The notes beneath the pieces are model-generated. The model made no database searches. It worked only from the letters and a program-made list of their open reading frames with translations, and had not been told where the DNA came from. A stretch of DNA of 64,000 nucleotides from Craterostigma plantagineum. Lineage: Eukaryota; Streptophyta; Magnoliopsida; Lamiales; Linderniaceae. The stretch spans positions 1 to 64,000 of the forward strand of contig JAPQWV010001396.1 of assembly GCA_027422505.1 (NCBI GenBank), read 5' to 3'. The position numbers and the translations under genes are program-made. Below, piece after piece: positions 34,216 to 45,801 of the stretch (position 1 is the first letter of the stretch; each line of letters begins with the position of its first letter).

Positions 34216-35060
34216 ATTTCCCGATGAGTTAGCGGGACTACCACCCGAACGGGAAATAGAGTTCGCTATAGATCTGGTACCTGGAGCGGCGCCAGTATCT
34301 AAGACCCCATATCGGCTAGCACCGACGGAGATGAAGGAGTTAAAGGACCAACTCGACGAACTCCTGCAGAAAGGGTTTATACGGCCGAGTTTCTCTCCCT
34401 GGGGAGCGCCGGTGCTATTCGTGAAGAAGAAAGATGGGTCTATGCGACTATGCATAGACTACAGGGAGCTGAATAAGTTGACGATCAAGAACAAGTATCC
34501 ACTCCCTAGGATAGACGATCTATTCGATCAACTACAAGGCGCGACAGCTTTCTCCAAGATCGATTTAAGGTCGGGCTATCACCAACTAAGGATCCGGAAG
34601 GAAGACGTCCCGAAGACGGCCTTTAGTACCCGTTATGGCCACTACGAGTTTCTGGTGATGCCATTCGGGCTGACTAATGCGCCCGCAGCTTTTATGGACT
34701 TAATGAACCGGGTGTTCAAGCCATACTTAGATAGGTTTGTCATCGTCTTCATTGATGACATCCTAATCTACTCGAAGACAAAGGAGGAGCACGAGGAACA
34801 CCTGAGGACAGTTTTAGGAATACTACGGGAGGAGCAACTATACGCCAAGTTCAAGAAGTGCGAATTCTGGCTTGACCAGGTCGCCTTCTTGGGGCATATT
34901 GTATCAGGAGCAGGAATCTCCGTAGACCCGAACAAGATAGAAGCCATCAGCAACTGGCCCAGACCGACCAATGTAACGGAAGTACGAAGCTTCCGTCTGG
35001 CAGGTTATTACAGGAAATTTATCAAGGACTTCTCGAAGACAGCGTCTACACTGACGAGTT
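34216..35060 (+). pseudogene. Chromovirus reverse transcriptase
   Basis: A long open frame carries the complete Ty3/gypsy RT core: [89 protein letters not shown], the catalytic [11 protein letters not shown] near 34752, [15 protein letters not shown], and [11 protein letters not shown] at the end. The catalytic residues look intact. It copies RNA into DNA. A shift near 34215 separates it from protease and another near 35055 from RNase H. An Asp-containing catalytic pair (ID in FIDD) is normal for this lineage. Confidence 0.95.
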
Positions 35061-35705
35061 GACCAGGAAGAATACGCCATTTCAGTGGACCACGGAATGC
35101 GAGCGGAGCTTCCAGGAGCTGAAAGAAAGGCTTACGACGGCCCCAGTTCTCACAATACCCTCGGGAACTGGAGGGTTCACCGTTTATAGCGATGCGTCTA
35201 GAACGGATTAGGGTGTGTGCTAATGTAGAACGGGAATGTAGTAGCATACGCCTCTCGTCAACTGAAAGAGTACGAGAAGAATTACCCGACGCACGACTAG
35301 AACTGGCAGCAGTGTCTTTGCTCTCAAGATATGGAGGCATTACCTCTACGGGGAGCGGTGTGAGATATACACTGACCACAAGAGCATCAAGTACTTCTTT
35401 ACGCAAAAGGAGCTGAATATGAGGCAAAGAAGGTGGTTAGAGTTAGTGAAGGATTACGACTGTGTAATCAACTACCACCCAGGCAAAGCGAACATAGTAG
35501 CCGATGCCTTAAGCCGAAAAGCAGTTAGTGCTGAACTGCAACTGCTGGAAGTAGAAGTCGTACGGTTAGGCGAAGTTGAGGCACAGCTAGCGGCCTTAAC
35601 TTTGCAACCAACACTGCTAGAGCAGATCAAGACAGCGCAAGGAGCAGACGAGTTATATGCGAAGATTACGGAGCACAGCCGGAACAACCGACTGGAGACC
35701 TCGTA
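35061..35705 (+). pseudogene. Chromovirus RNase H and connection
   Basis: Sequence after RT reads TPFQWTTECERSFQELK, PVLTIPSG, VYSDAS (first catalytic Asp), then a decayed stretch with stops at 35205-35300. From 35385 it reads [40 protein letters not shown] and [13 protein letters not shown] [10 protein letters not shown]. This is the RNase H and tether of chromoviruses. At least two frameshifts and several stops are present. Confidence 0.9.
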
Positions 35706-36480
35706 ATACGGGAAGACGGACGATTATAGTTCAAGAACCGGCTGTACGTGCCAGACGACGCCGAACTACGACGGCTAATAATGACGGAAGCACATGCTAC
35801 GGCATACTCGGTACATCCAGGAGCAACGAAGATGTACAGAGGCTTAAAGGAGAACTATTGGTGGCCAGGCATGAAAAAGGACATCGCGACCTCGTGAGTC
35901 AGTGCCTGACGTGCCAGCAGATCAAAGCCGAGCATCAAAGGCCGGCGGGAACCCTACAACCGTTACCCATTCCGAAATGGAAATGGGATAACATCACCAT
36001 GGACTTCGTAGTAGGACTGCCTAGGAATGCGAAAGGGCACGACGCGATTTGGGTAATCGTCGATCGATTAACAAAGTCTGCCCATTTCCTGCCAATTAGT
36101 ACGACGTATTCCATGGAACGGTACGCGGAGCTTTATATTCAGGAGATAGTGCGACTGCACGGCGTCCCATCGTCAATAGTCTCGGATCGCGATTCCAGAT
36201 TTCTGTCGAAATTCTGGACGAGCTTACAAAAGGCAATGGGAACGAAGCTATCTTTTAGCACCGCCTACCATCCGCAGACGGACGGTCAATCCGAGCGAAC
36301 GATTCAGACGCTGGAGGACATGCTCCGAGCATGTGTACTCGATTTCAAAGGGAATTGGAGTAGATACCTCCCGCTGATCGAGTTCTCATACAACAATAGC
36401 TACCACGTCACCATCGGGATGGCACCGTACGAAGCGCTATACGGGCGTAAGTGCAGATCCCCAATACATGGGACAAGGTC
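35706..36480 (+). pseudogene. Chromovirus integrase (zinc and catalytic domains)
   Basis: The HHCC zinc domain is recognisable across a shift ([35 protein letters not shown]). The DDE core is in one frame: MDFVVGLP (first Asp), [33 protein letters not shown] (second Asp), and [20 protein letters not shown] (Glu). It ends with [20 protein letters not shown] and GRKCRSPI. It inserts the DNA copy into the chromosome. Its core residues are intact, but the N-terminal half is broken by frameshift. Confidence 0.94.
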
Positions 36481-37030
36481 GGAGAACGGGCGATGTTAGG
36501 CCCCAAGTAGTACGAGAAATGACGGAAGCCATTTCTATGATACGAGAAAGAATGCGAACGGCGCAGAGTCGACATAAAAGCTACGCTGACCGAAGACGTC
36601 GACCACTGGAATTCGAAGAAAACGATATGGTGTTTGTTAAGGTATCACCGATGAAGGGCGTAAAGAGGTTCGGGAAGAAAGGAAAGCTGAGTCCGAGGTA
36701 CATAGGACCATTTAGGATAGTGAAAAGAATAGGCAAGGTAGCATACCAATTAGAGCTGCTGCGTCATTAGCGCAAGTGCATGACGTGTTCCACGTCTCGA
36801 TACTGCGAAATACATAGCCTACCCGAATCACGTGCTATGAAACGAGTCCCTACATCAACAATTGAAACCGGATCTAAGCTACGAAGAGATTCCGGTGGAG
36901 ATATTGATGTACGAGACTAAGAAGCTTAGGAAAAAGGAAATTCCCTTAGTGAAAGTACTGTGGCGAAACCAGTCCACGGAAGAAGCCACATGGGAACGGG
37001 GAGGACGAAATGAGAGTTCGTTATCCCGAG
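36481..37030 (+). pseudogene. Chromovirus integrase C-terminus and chromodomain
   Basis: RMRTAQSRHKSYADRRRRPL and FVKVSPMKGVKRFGKKGKLS (the GPY/F-type module, with PRYIGPFRIVKRIGKVAYQLEL) are followed by a decayed junction and then a chromodomain from about 36862: DLSYEEIPVEILMYETKKLR, IPLVKVLWRN, TEEATWE. The chromodomain is thought to steer integration to heterochromatin. VLWRN and EATWE are the conserved aromatic positions. A stop near 36768 and a frame change separate the two parts. The presence of a chromodomain and of LTRs of about 3 kb points to the Tekay/Del lineage. Confidence 0.9.
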
Positions 37031-37069
37031 CTGTTTCACACGTGTTGATTTCGGGGGCGAAATCCTCCT

Positions 37070-37083
37070 TAAGGGGGGGAGGA
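37070..37083 (+). other. Polypurine tract of the chromovirus
   Basis: AAGGGGGGGAGGA directly precedes the TGTAGG start of the 3' LTR. Confidence 0.93.
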
Positions 37084-40000
37084 TGTAGGACCCCGGACCC
37101 GCAAATTAGGTCGGCCAATAAATTATGTCTATGATTTACGTAATTTTGTGTTAATATGTATGTGCTATATGTTCTTGTGATGTCATGAATTTTATGCTTG
37201 TGAACTATACGTGAATTACGTGCAATCGGGTACAATTTAAAACCCCTAAGACCTCGATAAATTCTAACCGACTTGGGGACTTTCGAAAACTCAAAGGAAT
37301 AAGGGAATTTAGGAAATGATAAAAGCTATATAGGAATGGGCTAGGAAGTTACTGTGGATCATGAATTTATTTATAAGGAATATCTAGGTGGGCTAAACAT
37401 GTATTGAGCCCAAAATGAACAAAACAAGTGGGAGGCAATATTCCCTAATTTAGGGAAGACCCACGGCAACTCTAAAACTTCACCCTCAACCTATGAAAAT
37501 ATCTTAGCAAATAAACCCAAAAACCCCCTAACCTTACTACCCACAAACGAAAGAAGAAGCAACGAAGAGGTCGAAGGGAGCTTCAAAGCAACGCCCTCAA
37601 AACGCTCGGGAATTCGAAGTTGGTAAGTAAAACACCCTCCTTAAGCTTTTTAATTCTTTACCTTAGGTGTAGCTGAGAGCATTAATTGGCATTAAAGACA
37701 AGTGGTTGGAGAAAACAACGAGAAACCCTAAATACCGATGCTTAGGTTCGCAATAAGGGTTTCGGTATCAGCAAATATGGAGTTAAGTGGTTTAGTATGT
37801 GATTTAGAACTTAGAATGCTAGGAAGAACAAGATACGAAGCGAGCGTTTAGGGGATGATACACGAGGAAGGATTGAAGATGATGATAATGTCGAGTATAA
37901 TGTCAAGTCCTTTCCTTTGGACGAAATGTCGAATTCAAAGAAGTCGGTATAAATGTCGAAACACAATGTCGAAATGTTGGATGAGATGTCGACGTAATAT
38001 ATATCGACATTTTATAAATGTCGAGATCCATGTGAGTCCCATGTCGACATTTCTAATCATAAAATGTCGAAACCATGTTAGGATAAATGTCGAATGCTAG
38101 ATAAGATGTACCTAGCATATCGAGATTTTACATTGTATAAATGTCGAGGTTCCTGTTGGAAGTCATGTCGACATTTTCTGATCCAAATGTCGAAGCATAA
38201 TGTCGAAACGATAAGGATATAATGTCGAGTGGAAATTGAGCATAAAATGTCGAGATTCCTGTTTGAAATCTATGTCGACATCTTATGTTCTAAAAATGTC
38301 GAGCTAAATGTCGACATTAAAGTCGAGAACCAATGAACAATGTCGAGGCCTATGATATCGAGATTTTCCATTTTATAAAACGTCGATTCATATATAATGT
38401 TGAGTAAAAGTCGAGATGCTATGATAAGATGTCGAGCCTTATGTCGAGACCCCAAGATATATCGAATGATGGTACAATGTCGAGTTAGATACCGAGATTT
38501 ACTGAATGTCGAAGCTTACCTATCGAGATTTTCCTCAATAGTGATATCGAGATTTCTTTACAAGCTATACCGAGATCTTTACATGTCATATATCGACATT
38601 TAGAAATGTCGAGCCCTTATGTTATTTGCCGAGATCTTTACACATTATACCGAAGATTTCCATAGTTAAATGTCGAGATCCTCAACAACCCAAATGTCGA
38701 ATCCTTACACAAACAAATGTCGAGTTCTTACACATAAAATGTCGAGATCGAATTAACCTGTAACCCGAGATTTATTTCGAAAACAATAGCTCGAGCTTTT
38801 CATTACAATGTTGAGATTTATTTAACCCTAACCCGAGATCTTTGGTGATAATATGATACAAATCCCGACATCTATCCATATCAATATTTAATTAGAATTA
38901 TCAAAAAATATGTCCTAACTTAGAAATTTCACATACTTAAGCCATCAAATAAAATAGTACGCTGACACCAATATTTCATGCCTAAGGTCTGGTTTAGGAA
39001 CACTACGGATCAGTGATTGCTAGCCTACGACTCCAAGTAAGTAGAAATTCAACTACGATACGTAACTTGCCTGCGTCCGATGATGGAATTTTACGTGCTC
39101 GTGTATTTTACGTGAAATGTGCAAACGATAAGATTATTTTATATGCATGATAGCATGATTGCATATTACATAAGCATGGTATGAGCACTGGCACGCATTA
39201 GTAGTACGTAAGATGTGAGGTAAGAGCGTGCGTAAGATCGCCTGTGTGCGATGTATACTCGCCGATATTGGCGATTGTGTCGACTCAAGAAGAGTCACGG
39301 CTCCCCTCTGCAGCCATGGCAAAAGAAGCCATAAGGCCTTTAAAGAGGCAGGGGTAATACCCCGTATGCGGGACATGCAACCTGGAGGATGCTGCCCGGG
39401 GCACGCACTGAGTAAGGGGAAGATTCCTTCGGGTGACCTTCTAGTGCGTAAAGCGCTAACCGGGAGGGAAGATTCTTCGGGTGACCTCCGCGGTTAGTGG
39501 CCTCGGTGTTGGCTACCAGTGAGAAGCGTCCGCGTGGAGGCCGCACTGAGTAAGGGATGATTCCTTCGGGTGACCTTCTAGTGTGAGAACCTCCACACAT
39601 GAGATCTCTATGAAATGGCGCATAGTGGGATAGAAAGCCGAGGGCGCATATGAAGTAAGAGTATAAGTCAGGAAAGAACAAGAGTATGAGAATGAGAGTA
39701 TGAGCACTAGAAAACGACGACGTGGATTGTCGATCGTTAGGGACACGTGCATTCATGCATAATTTCTGCTTACTGAGCCTAGGTGGCTCATTCTTTATGT
39801 TACGTATTGTAGGTACTGACGATCACGGTACGTGATCCGACTTGATGCGAGGCCGATCTTTTGAAGCTATCCGGCTGGCTTTTGAGGTGGGAGTGTGTGT
39901 ATGGATGACGACCTGTGAAGGCGGGCGCATAGGAAGCTTTTGGCTGCACACACACACGCACACTTGTATTTTGTGAAGAACGAACATTCTTTTGACATGT

Positions 40001-40122
40001 GTATAAGACTTCCGCATGTACATTTAAAAATGAAAGAAAAATTTTATTCGTATTTTTACGCATTCGGACGATAACACTTAGAATTAGAACGGAATACGAG
40101 GGCGGGACGACGGGTCCTGTCA
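37084..40122 (+). repeat. 3' LTR of the chromovirus
   Basis: TGTAGGACCCCGG...GGTCCTGTCA, 3,039 bp, matches the 5' LTR along its length apart from the 127-bp segment at 37624-37750 and small indels. It contains the second TGTCGA array (37885-38830) and the triplicated block (39420-39575). An open frame running from the chromodomain into the LTR is accidental. Confidence 0.94.
37885..38830 (+). repeat. TGTCGA motif array, 3' LTR copy
   Basis: This is the same array as at 30196 with similar density. Some motifs are changed between copies, for example ATGTCGACC to ATGTACC at 38105 and ATGTCGAG to ATGTTGAG at 38808. Confidence 0.92.
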
Positions 40123-40127
40123 ATACG

Positions 40128-40610
40128 GATTCGGATTTCCAGTCTGACGTGGACGAGTGAATATCCGCTTCAGAATTCGCTCTTTATGCTCAAAGATGGT
40201 GCAGTGTCCTGAAAAGTTCAAATAGAGCACTACTGCATATTCCACCTGCGAAGCAGAGTATATAGCGGCCTCAGAGGTAGCTAAGGAAGGTGTTTGGATG
40301 AGAAAAGTTCTTGGAAGTACTTGGTGTCGTTTCTGTAGCAGATAGGCCATTGCCATTGTGTTGTGATAATACTGGCACTATTGCTCAGGCGAAAGAACCA
40401 AGATCTCACAGCGGGTCCAAACATATAGAAAGAAAGTACCACGTGTTACGTGGATTCGTTGAGAATGGCTACATAGACATGCAGAAGATTGCGACCGCGG
40501 ATAACGTGGTTGACCCGTTCACCAAACCTCTATCACAGGCAGTGCTGGCTTACACATCTCGAAAAGATGGGTATTAGATACTACAGCACATGGCATTGAG
40601 TGCAAGTGAA
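40128..40610 (+). pseudogene. Copia B RNase H C-terminus
   Basis: The frame cut at 29510 resumes as DSDFQSDVDE, then degraded sequence, then EKFLEVLGVVSVADRPLPL, CCDNTGTIAQAKEPRSHSGS, KHIERKYHVLRGFVENGYI and VVDPFTKPLSQAVLA. It is nearly identical to the copia C equivalent at 53830. Stops precede the open part. It ends near the AAGTGAAAGAT polypurine remnant at 40604. Confidence 0.92.
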
Positions 40611-40614
40611 AGAT

Positions 40615-41465
40615 TGTAGGAATATGCCCTCAAGGGGTGTACGGCGAACATGACTTATTACTCAAGGAGTGTCAATGACCGACCAAAACAACTATAGTAG
40701 TCTACGTGAACCTTAGACCGAAAGGGGCTTTGATGCAGTTGACTTCGAAGTCTCGACTTTCTCTGGTTCCCTCGACCCAATTGCTGTTGCATGGGTCAGC
40801 GGGCCAGATGCGGTCTTGATGACGATTTGTGATAGCCAGCTCAGACCACAGAGTACGGATTCACAGTCTCGCAAGTAATCGAGATAAGTGTCCTAGGTGG
40901 ACGGCGACGGGAAATTATGAAATCTTGGCCAGGTATTGAACTAACTCATTTGAGACATGGTGGGTAGTTTGTAATTTGCATCGTCTCCGTTTTATCATAG
41001 AACCGAGTTAGTGAGTTTGACATGGAACATGGCTCTCACTTGATTGGGACACAGCTGAAGGGTTTATGCGTAGCACTGTTATCTGTAGTGAGGTTATGGG
41101 ATAAAGACTGGTCGAAAATTTGCACTCGAATCGGGTTACGGTCCGGTACTGCGGGATTGGCTAGGTAACTACCGAACTCTTAGATTCCCCATTGTCGATT
41201 CAGTCGAACCTAGAGAGTCGGGCTTACAAGGATCATCAACGTGTGTACTGATAAGGAGAAAAAGTATTTTGAGCCTTAACGGGCCTTGGGCCGGGGCACA
41301 CCTTAATGGGCCTCTCATCAACTCGAGAAAAATGAAGATTTTTACCCGCCCTATTACATGTCTATGTTTTGCTATTCTGATCCGAGCTACGAGGGCAATG
41401 GGGGAACCCGGGAAATTTTTGTTCCGCACCATTCCGGGGACGTGGCGACTCCGGGTAACCCAACA
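40615..41465 (+). repeat. 3' LTR of copia B, with two large deletions
   Basis: It begins TGTAGGAATATGCCCTC and ends GGTAACCCAACA. Compared with the 5' LTR it lacks about 380 bp after the tip (join at CCTCAAGGGG) and about 600 bp before the CCGCCCTATTACATG block (join near 41325). Confidence 0.88.
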
Positions 41466-41470
41466 TGAAG

Positions 41471-42720
41471 CACGTCACATCATTATTCAAATCATCAAAA
41501 CAACAAACGAAGATCCTACATCAACTGAAGAAAAACAAAAATGGATGCTTACTTCTTGGTAATGACAACCGTCCCCGATTCTCAAGATAGGTGAATACAC
41601 AGTATGACGAACCGCTTTCTGAACTTTATAGAGCTGAAAGATCGAGCAGAAGACCTTCTCTTATCACTTGAGCAAGGTCCAGCTCAGTTCTGGGTAAATG
41701 TACCCGGTGAGAAACACTGCTAATCGTCCAATTCCTGCCTCTAGACGACTCATAGAGCCTAGAGAATACACCGTAGAGTAAAAAGTGAGAGCTAAGGCTG
41801 ATCTGATAGCCAAGAACACTCTAATGCAAGGCACCCCAAACGTCATTTATCGCCAAATCGACAGGCATTCCTACAGCTAAGGGAATGTGAGATGAGTTGC
41901 ATAATGATGCAAAGGACAGAAGTCGGTATCAAGGCCATGTAGGCTAATATTCTCACAGCTTACGACTCCTTCAGAGCTAAACCCGAAGAATGCTTACATG
42001 ATCTCTATAAGAGATTTCTCACACTCTTAAATGAGATGAGGAAAATCAAAATCACGAAGACGAACATGGAAACCAACATACGATTCTTTCCTCTCTGCCC
42101 TCAGAATGGAAGAATATCCAGTCAAATCAGACAAAATAAAGATCTGGAGGAGTTGGATATCCACGCCCATGTTCGACAATCTCGCACAACACGAAGAGAT
42201 ATAAGCGAGATTCAAAATAAGCAGAAGGGCAAACTTATCGAAGACACAGTTGCCTTCTCAGGGAAGAGAAGCTGTAAACTATGTAAAGAGAATATCATCA
42301 AGCCTCCTACCCCCCCCCCCTCAAAGCCTTAAGTCGAATCAGACTCAGACATGGAGCCAAACATGAAATCGCTGGGAAAACAGTTGGCCCTCATTGGAAA
42401 AATGATGAGCAAACAATACTTCAAGAAGAAGTCCTCATCATCAGCCAATCAACTTCGGACCACAAGCTCAAAGAACAAAGACGTGCACCTGAGACCTCCG
42501 AAGTCAAGAACACCAAAGAACCGACCAAGTGCTTTAACTGCGGGAAACGGGGGTCATTATGCCAGCGAATGCACTCTCCCAAAGAAAGATGCCAACTACT
42601 ACTCCGTGAACTTTCAACTCACAAAACAAAAGGAAGCTGGAGTGGCTCTAATGGCAGAACAAGACCATTGGCTCTAGGATATGTCTAGCTCAGAGGAAGA
42701 GAATCTAGCACTCATGGCCC
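41471..42720 (+). pseudogene. Sirevirus-like Gag of S3
   Basis: After the end of the leader (GAAGCACGTCACATC), frames show NFIELKDRAEDLLLSLEQG and FWVNVPGE. Next come the helical Gag core LTAYDSFRAKPEECLHDLY and KRFLTLLNEMRKIKITK, then a Lys/Ser-rich part. Last comes a zinc knuckle whose first half CFNCGKRG (about 42533) and second half HYASEC are in different frames. In S4 the N-terminus reads NRPPILKRGEYNVW, a UBN2/DUF4219-like Gag start. Many single-base shifts make it non-functional. This is the structural protein of the Sirevirus-like family. Confidence 0.8.
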
Positions 42721-42905
42721 GCCTGGACGAGACCTTGCATCCGAACCTTCTGAGAGGTAGTTCTCCTTCGACATTATTGACCATGATAGAATCGTATCAA
42801 AAAGCAACACTAACATGAAACGTGAGCAGAAAAGCATAAAGGAATTAGAGAAGAAACTATCTAAGTCTCAGGAGAAAATCGCTAGTCTCAAATCAGAACC
42901 TACCA

Positions 42906-43198
42906 CAACCCGATCGCCAAGAAGACTAGGTTGATGTTGAAGACTGAAGTACAGAAATTCTGTGATGGAACGCTCACAATCACCAGGCAAAATATAGGGA
43001 AACGGTTGGAATAAATCAACAGAGAGACAATGCTGAGGATTCATAGGTACGTGAGAGAACAGCCGCTCCTAATGGAACTACTGGATGATATTGAGGAGCG
43101 ACTGGAGCTGAGGAACACGCTCAGGAATTTGAGCATGCGGCTTGCGCAGATCGTACTATGCCCGACGAGGACAGACAGCTCGGAAGTGGAATCAAGCA
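42906..43198 (+). pseudogene. C-terminal end of the extra ORF in S3
   Basis: The sequence jumps from gag to the last part of the extra ORF: KKTRLMLKTEV and KFCDGTLTITRQNIG in one frame, then MLRIHRYVREQPLLMELLDD and IEERLELRNT in another. The S2 copy has the equivalents KKTRMMLKTEIHKFCDGT and MLRIHRFVRERPLLMELLDD. All of pol, the spacer and most of the extra ORF are deleted. It ends at the polypurine tract. Confidence 0.88.
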
Positions 43199-43211
43199 CA
43201 AAGGGGGAGAA
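43199..43211 (+). other. Polypurine tract of S3
   Basis: CAAAGGGGGAGAA precedes the LTR start TGTACGATATC, identical to the tract of S2. Confidence 0.92.
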
Positions 43212-43603
43212 TGTACGATATCAATTTCATTGTGCATTGATTTAATTAGCTGTCTTCGTAATTTGGGACTTTTATTGTAATAGTCCTTAGTTAGGACTTA
43301 GTTTGTTATTTATACCAAGTATGTTTGGTATAAATAGTGTACAAACATTGTGCTTAATGAGAAGTTTTAGAAAATGGAACCGAAAGGCTTGCAATTCACT
43401 TTTTAGAGAGAGAAACACAAGAAATCTTCTCACACTAAGTGAAATTCTCTCGCATTCTTCAAGAAGGTTTGCGATCGAAATCTCAATCTCTACAATTCTT
43501 ATCGACTGCCTTAGAATTCATGCCTAGGATCATAGAATTGATAATTAGGACCTAAAATGATTGAAGTCTAGGATCATAGGAGTTGATAATCGAGGACCTA
43601 ACA
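43212..43603 (+). repeat. Sirevirus-like LTR shared by S3 (3') and S4 (5')
   Basis: TGTACGATATC...GGACCTAACA, 392 bp, has the TATA-like GGTATAAATA near 43332. It follows a polypurine tract on the left and is followed by a primer site on the right, so it serves two units. Its last part is duplicated: CTAGGATCATAG...GGACCTAA occurs at about 43523-43555 and again at 43568-43601, which accounts for most of the extra length. Confidence 0.92.
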
Positions 43604-43605
43604 AT

Positions 43606-43617
43606 TGGTATCAGAGC
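43606..43617 (+). other. Primer binding site of S4, initiator tRNA-Met
   Basis: TGGTATCAGAGC, a perfect match to the canonical site, lies two bases after the LTR. Confidence 0.93.
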
Positions 43618-44335
43618 AGATTCATTCTGTTTTGAATCGAAAATTGTTAGAATCAGATCGAAACTAAAATTCTGAACTGTTCCATTCGAATAACAGTTTT
43701 GGCGCCAAACTGATTTTGATGTGATATTCCTTAATTCTGTGTTTATTTGACTTGAATTTGATGTTTATGTGCTCGTTTCAGTGCTAGAAATCACTTACGA
43801 TTAGATCGGTACCGTTTATAACATCAATTAAGCAGATTCGATTAAATTTGGGAAGTCACTGCTCGCGCGAAGTACTACTTGAACACGTACTGATTTTGCT
43901 AAAATTCGATATATTTTGCTTCATGACGTGTTAATTGTCTGTTCGTGCTTAGTCTGTAGTTTGACCAAGCAGAAATCATTTGCATTCGAGAAACTCTCAG
44001 TCAACGGATTTATTTTGACTCAGCGATAAACTTACTAAACGTAATGTTTCTTTGCGGTCGAAATAAATTCACAATCCAGAAATTTGTCCCAACCTAAAGA
44101 TTTTAAGCAATTTATTTCGCTCGTAAAATTTTTCGCTGACGGATTTTTTCGCACGAGAAACTAACAGTCACATTTTATTTCGATGATATTAATTTTGATC
44201 AAACGTTTAATGATTGAATCAAAAATAATTCTCGACTACCTTGGAATCAAACGCAAGTAATTTGTTACTCGTCAAGCACATCACATCAGTTCAAACCATC
44301 AAAACAACAACGGAGATCCTTCATCAACTCTAATA
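43618..44335 (+). other. Leader of S4
   Basis: This is AT-rich, non-coding sequence alignable with the S3 leader (21304 onward), but shorter. It runs without interruption through the site where copia B sits in S3 (around 44270), which gives the empty-site comparison. Words such as GTAAAATTTTTCGC recur. Confidence 0.75.
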
Positions 44336-44775
44336 CAAAAAATATGGATGCTTTACGCTAGGAAATGTCAACCGTCCTCCGATCCTTAAAAGAGGCGAAT
44401 ACAATGTATGGGAAGCCATTTTCTGAATTTCATCGAGTTAAAGGATCAGGCCGACAACCTTCTCTTGTCACTTGAGCAAGGTCTAGCTCAGTTCTGGGTA
44501 AATGTACACGGCGACAACAACGTCAATCCTCCATTCCTGCCTCTAGGCCACTCAAAGAGCCTAGTGAATACACAGAGAAGGAAAGAGTTAGAGCAAAGGC
44601 TGATATGATAGCCAAGAACACTCTAATGCAGGGCATTCCAAACACCTCTATCGACATATCGACAGCCTTCAATGGCTAAGGGGATGTGGGACGAACTACA
44701 TAGATGATGCAATGCGGAAGTAGGCATTAAAGCCAAGAAGGTAAAAATTCTCACGGCTTTTGAGAGTGAGATTTA
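44336..44775 (+). pseudogene. Sirevirus-like Gag fragment of S4
   Basis: ATG at 44344 and the following frames give RPPILKRGEYNVWEA, NFIELKDQADNLLLSLEQG, FWVNVHGDNNVNPPFLPLG, SEYTEKERVRAKADMIAKNT and LMQGIPNT, the N-terminal half of the family Gag. It stops at KILTAFES, where S3 continues with the core; here the sequence is joined directly to the post-pol spacer. The rest of gag and all of pol are deleted. Confidence 0.82.
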
Positions 44776-45801
44776 AGTCTCAGACTGAAACTAAGTTTTT
44801 GAACGTTTGAAGCTGTCGAAGAACTTTTTCCATCGCAAACAATCTTAATTAAATTCCGATTTATTAAGATACAGTTTGTATCGTAAAAGATTTTCGATCG
44901 CAAAATTCCGACTTAGTCGTTAAGATAGATGACATAGATCAAAAAATTTAATTACCATTAAGAATTCTAATTAGGATTTTCTGCGACCAAAAAATTAAAA
45001 ATTGTAATAGATATAATTGGTGTTTAGTACGAGCGTTAAAACTTACCATCGATAGTTTCGATTTAATTTTAGTTAAAGTCGTAAAATTTAGCGGCGTTAT
45101 AATCAATTTTTCAACGTTAAGATTTCTCGATTATGAAACTACGCAGCGATGATTTTGATCGATCGAAAATTTTCTCGGCGATGGAACCTAGTTTTTCGTT
45201 GTCAATTTTCTCGATCGTTAAAATTTCGCAGCGAAAACCTACTTTAAATTCGAAAAACTCTCTCGCTCGACAAAAGTCACGACGAAAATTTTATGCAAGC
45301 GCGAAAAATTTCTCAATTGTAAATTTATGCGAAAATTAATTTTCTCGATTGTAAATTTACACCGAAAATTTTTCTCGATCGTAAAATTTCTCGGCTACAG
45401 TACCACGCCTAATGTTTCAACACTTAGGAAATTACAGTAAGTCTTTTCCACTGTAGCGAACTCTAGCGTATAAAACTTTCGATCGCAAAATAGAACGGAG
45501 ACTTGAATTCAAAATTAACACTTAGGAAATTCAAATTGAAAATTCAATTTTTTTGAGCGTAAAATGTCACGTAGTGAACAGTAGGTTTCACACGCAAAAC
45601 ACTTAGAAAAAATTTTCGACAAATTTCTCATGTACTTTATATATGACTCTCGAGAATTGTATTACAAACCAACCACATTTCTTCACATCCGTATACCTAT
45701 GTGCGAAATTAACATTTCTATATCTATCAGTCATGACATAAAACTATTTGACTATTATAATTTGATATGATATAATTAGACTTCAAAATAAAATCGAACT
45801 A
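44776..45801 (+). other. Post-pol spacer of S4
   Basis: AT-rich, alignable with 19020-20007 of S1 (for example TTTTTGAACGTTTGAAGC near 44793). It has repeated CTCGATCG / TTTTCGATCG words, CTACAGTACCA at 45395-45405, and no supported gene. It ends just before the extra ORF start. Confidence 0.72.

Larger units (their letters stand above)
29516..40122 (+). mobile_element. Complete chromovirus (Ty3/gypsy, Tekay/Del-like), 10.6 kb
   Basis: It is bounded by TGTAGGACC...GGTCCTGTCA and flanked by the duplication ATACG (29511-29515 and 40123-40127) inside the RNase H linker of copia B. LTRs are 2.93 and 3.04 kb; the internal part has primer site, gag, protease, RT, RNase H, integrase, chromodomain and polypurine tract in canonical order. 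Point stops and frameshifts inactivate it, but the two LTRs are very alike, so it is among the younger insertions here. Confidence 0.95.
22590..41465 (+). mobile_element. Copia B: Ty1/copia element with nested hAT MITE and chromovirus
   Basis: It starts TGTTAGGAATATA and ends GGTAACCCAACA, flanked by TGAAT (22585-22589) and TGAAG (41466-41470), a 4/5 target duplication. Without its two inserts it is about 7.6 kb. It holds a primer site, a long leader, a full-length gag, partial integrase, RT and RNase H. Insertion into the S3 leader is confirmed by the uninterrupted equivalent in S4 around 44270. Both LTRs differ by large deletions, and pol has many stops, so it is inactive. Confidence 0.9.

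Noticed and set aside
37730..37740. Telomere-like AAACCCTAA
   Set aside because: It is a single copy within an LTR, with no tandem array.
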